64,000 nt of DNA from Sipunculus nudus. Its lineage: Eukaryota; Annelida; Sipuncula; Golfingiida; Sipunculidae. The stretch is from NCBI GenBank assembly GCA_026874595.1, contig CM049309.1, positions 74,512,426 to 74,576,425 of the forward strand. The letters run 5' to 3'. Positions 46,346 to 55,800 of this stretch are shown piece by piece. The notes below the pieces were generated by a model. It ran no database searches and was not told the DNA's origin. It saw nothing but the letters and a program-made list of their open reading frames with translations. The first letter of the stretch is position 1, and each line of letters begins with the position of its first letter. A program made the position numbers and the translations under genes.

Positions 46346-48263
46346 ATTTAAAAACTTGAGCCACTACAGTGCTCAGGCTGTCATATAATGCCCTTATAAG
46401 CGTATTCACTGAAGCCTAGCTTACTCTATCCTTACAAAGGGCATTTTGATCTCACCTCTTATTCTGCCTTCATTTAATACTTTATAATGACATTAATGAA
46501 GCAAACGACCACGGTATTATATTCACATTCATATATTTTTAAATAATATATATTATGTATATATTAATTTATGTATATTATAAAGTATTTTACCATTAAA
46601 ATTGTAAAGCATCATTTTTTATGAAATACCATTGGTATTTTTTTTAAATATGATAAATCAATTTGAAGTTCAGTGGAAAAGGTGGCAAAATTGAATATGA
46701 AAATAAAATGAATAAATAAAATATAAGGGAAAATTAAAAAAGTAATAACTTTGATGTACTGAAATTACTACATGCATTACATAAAGTTTCAGTCACTTGT
46801 AAATGTCAAATTTTTAAACTCCTTCCTCCAGGCCGCCAATTTGACTGTAAAATATAATGTTCCATTGTTTATAATATCTTTTATATCTTGGAAGAGGGCC
46901 CTGCTTATAACAGAATTCTTATTCTGGTACAGGCCACCCTTCACAATATTATAATAATAATAATAATAAAAATGTAGCCTTTAAAGGGAGAGGTCTTATA
47001 TAATACAGCATTGAGCATGCAGGGTCGGACATCAAATCTGGACTTGAAATATTATATTGCTGCTTTTAGGTCTGGCTAGGAAACAAGTGTTATACAGATA
47101 CCTTATGAATAAGTTTGTAAAACAATTTTAAGATACCATCTTTGAACATGTTGTATTAATAGTTAGTAATTTTAAGCGATAAAAAACGGACCAATGTAAA
47201 CAAAAAAATGGGGGAGAAGTGGTTCAAATCTTTTTAGTTATTTTATGTACCGGAAGCACTATATGCATGCATAAAAGATACAGTCAGCGATTAAGGGGTA
47301 TATAATAATTAATAAAATATATGTTATTAAAAAGTTAATAATTCAACAAATCATGATTTTCACTGAGCATTTACAAAAATAATAGAAATACATAAAAAAA
47401 CCATCCCATGCTTAAGGATGTGATTCACTGCTACTTAATTCCGATTAAAATGGTCATCTAGAGGTAAAATATTTTAATATACAATGTATTATAACAAGTG
47501 CTTCACTCATTTATATAATATGACATCCTTATAATTGTGATTATGACACTACCTATCACTGCTATTGTTTCATGAAATTTTAAAAGTAAATAAGTAAAAC
47601 CATCAAAACCTGGTTGTGTCACTAGTTAATGTTGGAATATTAGTGGCTATGTTGACCTGTTTGAGTTCTGAGCAGAAAAGCAGTAAGCTGTTTGAGTTCC
47701 GTACAGAATATGTACACTGTGACATATACTGATACATACATGTGTCCAAATGTATGCTTGCGTCATGGGTCCAGGCGCTCAGCTAAATTTTCCTATTACA
47801 TAAATTTACCAAATCCTCCCACACTGAAAAGAGGATTGTCTTTGTTTATTTTGTTATAACTCAGGATTTACTATAAATATTAGAGAACTCAAATTTTTAA
47901 AATTAAATCTTATTTTGTATATCCAAACTTTTAATGTGTATCAAAATCATTAATTTCCACTATCTTATTAGAAGTTGGTTTATTCTGCATAATATGGCAT
48001 CATAGTTAATTTCCATTAATCTGATATTGTTAAACTTCTGAAGAGGGCATAAACAGTAATATTTTGGTTGTTAACTTTGCTTGCACACTCAACATATAGG
48101 CAAAAAAGTTCAATATAGCAGTATACAAGTTTACCCATTCAAAATACATGGATGGCATGGCTGGGCTATGTGCAGCTCTTTCCGACTGATTTTACAGTAG
48201 CCAGCCCAGTTGGCAATGCAAATGAAACTGTGTTGCCCGGGGCTGCCCATGTGCAGCTCAGGA

Positions 48264-48264
<1 letters not shown>
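46343..48264. other. AT-rich DNA with no recognised feature
   Basis: Very A+T-rich, with an (ATA)n stretch at 46950-46970. No exon, transposon terminus or RNA gene was recognised on either strand. Confidence 0.4.

Positions 48265-48315
<51 letters not shown>
48265..48315. repeat. (TA)n microsatellite, insertion site of the LTR element
   Basis: About 51 bp of TA repeats that end exactly where the LTR retrotransposon begins. The sequence after the far LTR continues 'atataatatc', so the element landed inside or at the edge of an AT tract. Confidence 0.9.
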
Positions 48316-48318
<3 letters not shown>

Positions 48319-48649
48319 AACGTGCAACCGAGTTCACAAACAGAAGAAAAGCACTGCTGGTTTTCTACTAGGTCTTTACTGGTCAAAAATCAAAGATACA
48401 CTCGCGGGTGAGGACCCCACCCCTGCATACATGGATATATCACACTTACAAGCCCCCTAATCTATCATGTCAGCAACAGGCCTGTTATCCTCTGGGTGAC
48501 CCCTATGAGCCTGGGGCACCAGTACACACAAGCTGGTCACTGTCACCTCACAGCAGGGGTTCCCAGCTGCCTGCCGTAATCAATTAAGACCACTCAATTA
48601 TCTACTGGTATACAGATTCCTCACTGCTATAAGATATAAAATCATTACA
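48316..48649 (-). repeat. 3' LTR of the retrotransposon
   Basis: 334 bp, bounded by TGTAA...TTACA inverted ends. The reading direction of the element makes this the 3' LTR. No difference from the other LTR was seen. Confidence 0.93.
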
Positions 48650-48662
48650 CTGCTCCCCCCTT
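48650..48662 (-). other. Polypurine tract
   Basis: AAGGGGGGAGCAG on the minus strand, directly abutting the 3' LTR; it is the expected primer for plus-strand synthesis. Confidence 0.8.
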
Positions 48663-48984
48663 AAAAGAAAGAATGCGTCCTCGCATTCAAAGAAATGAAA
48701 TTATAATTGAGATATAACAATGATATAACAGAGATTTGAATGAATATAAACTTAGGTACTTACAGTCACATTCAAAGTTAATTGAGGGGAATTTACTAAA
48801 CAACATTGCTGTGAACTCCAAGAGGTGACCACTGTAGTCTTACTAATATTTTACTCTTACAAAGTTGAACACTTGGAAAATAAACATGACAAGTGGTTCT
48901 TGTAATATAACCATCCGCCTGAAACTAGAATAACAACATAAAAAAAAAATAACAATACAAGTAAATATTACGCTGATTACAATC

Positions 48985-50751
48985 TCAGTAAAACTGCGTA
49001 ATAATAAATTCAATTTTTTGCATCAGTCTGGAACCAATCGGGTTTGTTTCACCTTGATATGGCTTTAGCCTGTCAACATGGACCACTTTAGGAGTGGCTT
49101 TTTGATTTTTCTTAATTCTGTATACCACATCACTGAGTCTATTTATAACGACATAAGGTCCATCCCATAAAAACTGTAGTTTTGGCGTGAGTCCTTTCTT
49201 GCGCTGAGGGTTATACAGCCACACAGCATCACCTGTTTTGTAACACACAGAAGCCGCACGATGATCATAATTCTTTTTCTGTTTGTCCGACATGGATTTA
49301 ATATTTTGCCGCGCAAATTCATGTATTTTTGACATTCCCTGTTGTAGTGAGTACACATACTCCGACACATCATTCACAGTTGGTTCTACAGGACTGCCCA
49401 TTACCACATCAATGGGAAGTTTCGGATTTCTGCCCAGCATTAGCTGGCATGGTGTATGACCAGTGGTTTCATGAACAGAAGAGCGGTAGGCCATCATAAG
49501 CAAAGACAAGTGTTCATCCCAGTCCCTTTGATTTTGATTTACATATTTTGATAGCATGTCTTCTAAAGTTCTATTAAACCGTTCCACCATGCCATCAGAT
49601 TGTGGGTGAAGGGCTGTGGTACGCTTCTTGTCAATATCAAGAAGCTGACACATCTCCTTAAACAATTTGGCTTCAAAATTCCTACCTTGATCGGAATGTA
49701 GCTGTGATGGCAATCCAAACCTCGAAAAGTACTGCTTAACCAACACATCAGCGACTGTTGAAGCTTCTTGATTTTTTAAAGGAAATGCTTCAGTCCACTT
49801 TGTAAAATAATCAGATACCACAAGGATAAACCTATTTCCTTGTGCACTTTCAGGGAGGGGTCCTAGGATATCAATGGCGGTTCTTTCCATGGGAGCACCC
49901 ACATTATATGTCTGCATTGGTGCCTTGCCTGACCGAGTTGCTTTCTTCCTTTTAGCACAAGTCTCACATTGCCTACACCACTTTTCCAAATCTGTTCGCA
50001 GACCAACCCAGTGGTATCTGTCTCTGATCTTAGCTAATGTTTTATTAACCCCCAGATGACCACCAGTGATTGAATTATGAAGCTGCTGTAAAACAGTAGG
50101 CCTTAAATCTATTGGGACCACTAATTTGTATGTGAAGCTCTCACCAGACACAGACTCCCACTGCCGATATAATACACCATCCCTTATCACAAGCAGCTCC
50201 CACTGGGACCAGTATGACTTTAACTTAGGGCCGGCTGAGGACACCTCTGACCATGCTGGTCTCTCTGTGATAGCCTCCTTCCAGGCAATCACTTCACACA
50301 GCTCACGGTCATTTAACTGGGCATCTCGTAGCTCTATGTTTGTCCATGTCTGGACCCACGGTTCATCATGACAGTGATCCCTGTTCTGGCTTCTTGTTAA
50401 GGCAGCACATTTATTTTCTCTATTATCACTGATCTTACATGTTGTAACTAATTGGCTGAAGGAGCTTTTCATGCATAGCCAGGTCAGTATGAAAAACTGT
50501 AGAATATTTGTGAATATTGCATACTTGCAAGTTGATGATGTAGGCTTTTGAACAACCCTTGCTTGTCGCACTGGCTCACCATTTCCTTTTTCTTCTTCAA
50601 TGTTGCCACTGATAAGTAGCCCATCACCTATAGAGTCCAGGGTACTGGTTTTAGCATGGGGTGCCGTAGGCCTAAATTCGGGCAATACAGAATTTATTGC
50701 CTCCTGTCCTGCCAAGTTTCGGCCTGTGAACTTGACATTTGGTCGTTTCCC
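48985..50751 (-). CDS. pol: Shortened pol: protease remnant joined to integrase
   Basis: Expressed as a -1 frameshift product of gag; the frame is open from the slippery site to the stop at 48985. Numbering from Leu at 50715 (576 residues): 1-50 look like a pre-protease/early protease leader; about 50-105 is an unfamiliar segment with a hydrophobic stretch (65-82). Integrase follows: zinc-binding H213, H220, C250, C253; catalytic D282, D342, E378 with exact D-35-E spacing; and a C-terminal 'FLWDGPYVV' GPY/F module (515-523) with 'HVDRLKPY' (546-553). The protease DTG, the RT YxDD box and RNase H are absent, so about 2 kb or more of normal pol has been lost without breaking the frame. Integrase itself looks intact. 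Confidence 0.92.
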   Translation of the reverse strand, partial: GKRPNVKFTGRNLAGQEAINSVLPEFRPTAPHAKTSTLDSIGDGLLISGNIEEEKGNGEPVRQARVVQKPTSSTCKYAIFTNILQFFILTWLCMKSSFSQLVTTCKISDNRENKCAALTRSQNRDHCHDEPWVQTWTNIELRDAQLNDRELCEVIAWKEAITERPAWSEVSSAGPKLKSYWSQWELLVIRDGVLYRQWESVSGESFTYKLVVPIDLRPTVLQQLHNSITGGHLGVNKTLAKIRDRYHWVGLRTDLEKWCRQCETCAKRKKATRSGKAPMQTYNVGAPMERTAIDILGPLPESAQGNRFILVVSDYFTKWTEAFPLKNQEASTVADVLVKQYFSRFGLPSQLHSDQGRNFEAKLFKEMCQLLDIDKKRTTALHPQSDGMVERFNRTLEDMLSKYVNQNQRDWDEHLSLLMMAYRSSVHETTGHTPCQLMLGRNPKLPIDVVMGSPVEPTVNDVSEYVYSLQQGMSKIHEFARQNIKSMSDKQKKNYDHRAASVCYKTGDAVWLYNPQRKKGLTPKLQFLWDGPYVVINRLSDVVYRIKKNQKATPKVVHVDRLKPYQGETNPIGSRLMQKIEFIITQFY

Positions 50752-51773
50752 TGCTGCACTTGTCTGTTATCTGTTCTCTGTCTTTGGATATGGGGACAAT
50801 TACGACGAATGTGGCCAACTACACCACATTCCCAACAGGCGACATTCCTATTTGGACTGTCTCTGATTCTCATATTTCTCAGTTCTTCTTGTAGTACTTG
50901 CCTTATGGTGTCTTTAAGATGTGGGGTGTGTGCTGTACTTACTTGAAGATGTGCTGCCCTTATTTGTCTCCCACCTTGACTTGCTGCTTGCTGGAAAGCC
51001 TCCAACTCCATTGCGATTTTTAAAGTTTCCTCAAATGAAGTGGGGCGAGATTGTTTAATTTTCCAGCGTGTATCCCTGTCAGGTATGGCATCCACAAAAT
51101 GGTCACATGCCAGCGTGTCCCGAAGTTTCGTCGTAGCATCTGGGTAAGCCATCCTTGTTAGTCTTTTGATATTTTGTGCCAGCCCCTGTAGGCTTTCGTC
51201 CCGTCTCCTGACAAGAGTTTTCAACTGCGCACGGAAGAGTTCAGCCTGCTGATCTACTCCATACCTTGAACGCATGGCTGTCACAAGGCAATCATAATTA
51301 TGCTGTCCAGGCTGATCTAAGTCTGCTAAAACTCCACGAGCTGGACCTGCTAGGCTTGCAGCTAAATGCATAGCTTTTTCTTCTGTTTTCCAGGCATTTA
51401 AGTCTGATATGATACCAAACTGTGTTTCGTAGTCCTCCCATGGGCTACTCCCATCATAAAGGGGTGGTCTTACTGTTGTTTTAACCATAGGTGTTGTCCG
51501 AACTACAACAGGATGTTTTGTATCAGTATCGTCCAGACCTTCTGATTTACTACCACCTTGTTGTTTTTCTAGGTGTAGGAGTGCATCATGTTTCTCCGAC
51601 ATCTTCCTGGCTACATGATCTACTTTCAGCCACATGTTTTCCAGTTGTTCCCCCACCTTATTACAGAGTCTTTCTTCAAGTCTATCAAACCAGTCCCCTG
51701 ACACTTGGGGCGATGGTTTCACTTCATTTGTGTCAACAGTCTGCTTAAACACAACTTCTTCATCACTAGACAT
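50694..51773 (-). CDS. gag: Retrotransposon Gag polyprotein with CCHC zinc knuckle
   Basis: 359 residues from the ATG at 51773 ('MSSDEEVVFKQT'). An ATG 19 codons upstream (51830) lies in the LTR and would read through the primer-binding site, so the inner start is preferred. The middle contains a retrotransposon Gag capsid-like region ('FRAQLKTLVRRRDESLQ', 'LACDHFVDAIPDRDTRW'), and the end a C-x2-C-x4-H-x4-C knuckle (50837-50796). No stops interrupt it. It overlaps the pol frame, and translation of pol would use the -1 site at 50751-50745. Confidence 0.93.
   Translation of the reverse strand: MSSDEEVVFKQTVDTNEVKPSPQVSGDWFDRLEERLCNKVGEQLENMWLKVDHVARKMSEKHDALLHLEKQQGGSKSEGLDDTDTKHPVVVRTTPMVKTTVRPPLYDGSSPWEDYETQFGIISDLNAWKTEEKAMHLAASLAGPARGVLADLDQPGQHNYDCLVTAMRSRYGVDQQAELFRAQLKTLVRRRDESLQGLAQNIKRLTRMAYPDATTKLRDTLACDHFVDAIPDRDTRWKIKQSRPTSFEETLKIAMELEAFQQAASQGGRQIRAAHLQVSTAHTPHLKDTIRQVLQEELRNMRIRDSPNRNVACWECGVVGHIRRNCPHIQRQRTDNRQVQQGNDQMSSSQAETWQDRRQ
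50745..50751 (-). promoter_or_regulatory. -1 ribosomal frameshift heptamer GGGAAAC
   Basis: The minus strand reads GGGAAAC with gag-frame phasing G-GGA-AAC, the canonical X-XXY-YYZ arrangement. The -1 frame is open through the whole of pol. The gag stop follows 49 bp downstream (50694-50696). Other retroelements use the same heptamer. A downstream pseudoknot was not modelled. Confidence 0.8.
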
Positions 51774-51790
51774 GTTTTCTGGGTAATATA

Positions 51791-51807
51791 TCCCACCGCT
51801 GCCACCA
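51791..51807 (-). other. Primer-binding site, tRNA-Leu type
   Basis: TGGTGGCAGCGGTGGGA on the minus strand, one base inside the 5' LTR. It is complementary to a tRNA 3' end TCCCACCGCTGCCACCA, which matches animal tRNA-Leu (AAG/UAG type) as I recall it. Confidence 0.85.
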
Positions 51808-51808
51808 A

Positions 51809-52142
51809 TGTAACGTGCAACCGAGTTCACAAACAGAAGAAAAGCACTGCTGGTTTTCTACTAGGTCTTTACTGGTCAAAAATCAAAGATACACTCGCGG
51901 GTGAGGACCCCACCCCTGCATACATGGATATATCACACTTACAAGCCCCCTAATCTATCATGTCAGCAACAGGCCTGTTATCCTCTGGGTGACCCCTATG
52001 AGCCTGGGGCACCAGTACACACAAGCTGGTCACTGTCACCTCACAGCAGGGGTTCCCAGCTGCCTGCCGTAATCAATTAAGACCACTCAATTATCTACTG
52101 GTATACAGATTCCTCACTGCTATAAGATATAAAATCATTACA
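51809..52142 (-). repeat. 5' LTR of the retrotransposon
   Basis: 334 bp, TGTAA...TTACA ends, and no mismatch seen against the LTR at 48316-48649. It drives the element on the minus strand. Confidence 0.93.
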
Positions 52143-52805
52143 ATATAATATCTCCGAGGAGTGGGCGCCGCAGTGTATGTGGCATTATTATTTTGCAATT
52201 TACTTTGTGTTTACATTGCGCACAATGTCATATTGACTGAATTTTTTTAAAGTTTATACCATGAAAAATGCATATGTAACTGACTGTTTATGTTTAACCA
52301 AACATTATGAAACTTAAAAAGTATTGTCAAATCATTAAAGTATTCTCCCTTTTCGCTATGCCTACCGACTGAAAAGAAAATAAAGATTCTACCCTTCTTT
52401 ATTGGTGATATGCTTTTAAGACAATATTGTGTTTACATCTTTGAGATTTCAAAAAAAATATTTGTCTCTTTGTTGATGTGATAATTAATATAACACCGTA
52501 GAATAAAAAAGATGTTTCCTGCTATTGCAAAATTCCCGGTACATGCTCAAGGCTTTTCTGAATGTTTAAAACCCCTCTTTTCATTTCAGATGTTAGCTGA
52601 AAAGCTGAAGATCGCGTTCCAGCAATCAGGCGTAATGGACATTTAAATCTAAATTAAACAGTTCCTACACTTGATATTCTCTTTGTTAGTTGACGTGTGC
52701 TAATATATAAAGGAAAAACATCTACAGGGTGAAAGTTTTATTTAATTTGACATTGCATGACATTAAATTGACTTTAAAGTGAAAGCAAGTTTAGATTTCA
52801 ATCTT
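52143..52805. other. DNA between retrotransposon and minisatellite
   Basis: AT-rich. The only notable signal is the acceptor and short ORF at 52590-52646 (separate entry). Confidence 0.4.
52590..52646 (+). CDS. Candidate exon with 18-codon ORF
   Basis: A strong polypyrimidine acceptor (cccctcttttcatttcag, ending 52589) is followed immediately by ATG and 18 open codons ('MLAEKLKIAFQQSGVMDI') to TAA. It could be the 3' exon of an upstream gene entered in phase 0, a short ORF in a noncoding RNA, or chance. No homologue is recognised. Confidence 0.2.
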   Translation: MLAEKLKIAFQQSGVMDI

Positions 52806-55800
52806 GATGGAGTGGACCTACGGTAGGTGTGTTAGATGGAGTGGACCTTCGGTAGGTATGTTAGATGGAGTGGACCTACGGTAGGTGTGTTAGGTGGAGT
52901 GGACCTACGGCAGGTATGTTAGACGGAGTGGACCTACGTTAGTGTGTTAGATCGAGTGGACCTACGGTAGGTGGACAGTATATTAAGCATTAGATGGAGT
53001 TGACCTACGGTAGGTTTGTTAGATGGAGTGGACCTACGGTAGGTGTGTAAGACGGAGTTGACCTACGGTAGGTGTGTTATATGGAGTGGACCTAAGGTAG
53101 GTGGATAGTATATTAAGCATTAGATGGAGTTGACCTACGGTAGGTTTGTTAGATGGAGTGGACCTACGGTAGGTGTGTAAGACGGAGTTGACCTACGGTA
53201 GGTGTGTTAGATGGAGTGGACCTTTGGTAGTTGTGTTAGATGGAGTGGACCTACGGTAGGTCTGTTAGATGGAATGGACCTACGGTAGTTGGACAGTATA
53301 TCATGCATTAGATGGAGCAGAACTACGGCAGTTGTGTTATATGGAGTGGACCTATGGTAGGTGCATGGATAGTATATAAAGCATTAGATGGAGTTGACCT
53401 ACGGTAGATATGTTAGATGGAGTGGACCTATGGTAGTTGTGTAAGACGGAGTGGACCTACGGTAGGTGTGTTAGATGGAGTGGACCTACGGTAGTTGTGT
53501 AAGACGGAGTGGACCTACGGTAGGTGTGTGAGATGGAATGGACCTACGGTAGGTGGATAGTATATCATGCATTAGACGGAGTGGACCTACGGTAGGTGAT
53601 TAGTATATCAAGCATTAGATGGAGTTGACCTACGGTAGGTATGTTAGATGGAGTGGACCTACGGTACTACGGTAGGTGTGTAAGACGGAGTTGACCTACG
53701 GTAGGTGTGTAGGACGGAGTGGACCTACGGTAGGTGTGTTAGATGGAGTGGACATACGGTACTACGGTAGGTGTGTAAGACGGAGTTGACCTACGGTAGG
53801 TGTGTAAGATGGAGTGGACCTTCGGTAGGTGTGTAGGACGGAGTGGACCTACGGAAGGTGTGTGAGATGGAGTGGACCTACGGTAGGTGTGTAAGACGGA
53901 GTTGACCTACGGTAGGTGTGTAAGACGGAGTTGACCTATGGTAGGTGTGTTAGATGGAGTGGACGTACGGTAGTTGTGTAAGACGGAGTTGAACTACGGT
54001 AGGTGTGTTAGATGGAGTGGACGTACGGTAGGTATGTTAGACGGAATGGAACTACGGTAGTTGATTAGTATATCAAGCATTAGATGGAGTTGACCTACGG
54101 TAGGTATGTAAGATGGAGTGGACCTACGGTAGGTGTGTTAGATGGAGTGGACCTACGGTAGGTGCGTTAGATGGAGTGGACCTACGGTAGGTGTGTTAGA
54201 TGGAGTGGACCTACGGTAGGTGTGTTAGATGGAGTAGACCTACGGTAAGTGTGTAAGACGGAGTGGACCTACGGTAGGTGTGTTAGATGGAGTGGACCTA
54301 CGGTAGGTGTGTTAGATGGAGTGGACCTATGGTAGGTGTGTAAGACGGAGTGGACCTACGGTAGGTGTGTTATATTGAGTGGACCTACGGTAGGTGGATA
54401 GTATATCAAGAATAAGGTGGAGTGGACCTACGGTAGGTATGTAAGATGGAGTGGACCTACGGTAGGTCTGTTAGATGGAATGGACCTACGGTAGTTGGAC
54501 AGTATATCATGCATTAGATGGAGCAGAACTACGGTAGGTGTGTTATATGGAGTGGACCTATGGTAGGTGCATGGATAGTATATAAAGCATTAGATGGAGT
54601 TGACCTACGGTAGATATGATATGGAGTGGACCTACGGTAGTTGTGTAAGACGGAGTTGACCTACGGTAGGTGTGTTAGATGGAGTGGACCTACGGTAGTT
54701 GTGTAAGACGGAGTGGACCTACGGTAGGTGTGTGAGATGGAATGGACCTACGGTAGGTGGATAGTATATCATGCATTAGACGGAGTGGACCTACGGTAGG
54801 TGATTAGTATATCAAGCATTAGATGGAGTTGACCTACGGTAGGTGTGTTAGATGGAGTGGACGTACGGTAGTTGTGTAAGACGGAGTTGACCTACGGTAG
54901 GTTTGTTAGATGGAGTGGACCTACGGTAGGTGTGTAAGACGGAGTTGACCTACGGTAGGTGTGTTAGATGGAGTGGACGTACGGTAGTTGTGTAAGACGG
55001 AGTTGAACTACGGTAGGTGTGTTAGATGGAGTGGACGTACGGTAGGTATGTTAGACGGAGTGGAACTACGGTAGGTGTGTTAGATGGAGTTGACCTACGG
55101 TAGGTATGTTAGATGGAGTGGACCTACGGTAGGTGTGTTAGATGGAGTGGACCTACGGTAGGTGCGTTAGATGGAGTGGACCTACGGTAGGTGTGTTAGA
55201 TGGAGTGGACCTACGGTAGGTGTGTTAGATGGAGTAGACCTACGGTAAGTGTGTAAGACGGAGTGGACCTACGGTAGGTGTGTTATATTGAGTGGACCTA
55301 TGGTAGGTGGATAGTATATCAAGAATAAGGTGGAGTGGACCTACGGTAGGTATGTAAGATGGAGTGGACCTACGGTAGGTCTGTTAGATGGAATGGACCT
55401 ACGGTAGTTGGACAGTATATCATGCATTAGATGGAGCAGAACTACGGTAGGTGTGTTATATGGAGTGGACCTATGGTAGGTGCAGGGATAGTATATAAAG
55501 CATTAGATGGAGTTGACCTACGGTAGATATGTTAGATGGAGTGGACCTACGGTAGTTGTGTAAGATGGAGTGGACCTACGGTAGGTGTGTTAGATGGAGT
55601 GGACCTACGGTAGTTGTGTAAGACGGAGTGGACCTACGGTAGGTGTGTGAGATGGAATGGACCTACGGTAGGTGGATAGTATATCATGCATTAGACGGAG
55701 TGGACCTACGGAAGGTGATTAGTATATCAAGCATTAGATGGAGTTGACCTACGGTAGGTGTGTTAGATGGAGTGGACCTACGGTAGGTGTGTTAGATGGA

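Larger units (their letters stand above)
48316..52142 (-). mobile_element. Ty3/gypsy-type LTR retrotransposon, RT/RNase H deleted
   Basis: A 3,827-bp element on the minus strand: two 334-bp LTRs, a tRNA-Leu primer-binding site, gag, a -1 frameshift site, a shortened pol with integrase, and a polypurine tract, in the order expected of Ty3/gypsy. The LTRs look identical by eye over their full length, so the insertion is recent. Flanking ATAT (48312-48315, 52143-52146) fits a 4-bp target duplication, though the AT-repeat setting makes this uncertain. Most of protease and all of reverse transcriptase and RNase H are missing while the reading frames stay open. It can only have moved with enzymes supplied by a relative. 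Confidence 0.93.

Noticed and set aside
49143-50371. Short ORFs on both strands across the pol region
   Set aside because: Shadow frames of the integrase-containing pol ORF.
51774-51830. Gag start at 51830 within the LTR
   Set aside because: The 19 extra codons would translate the LTR end and the tRNA primer-binding site; the ATG at 51773 is the natural start.
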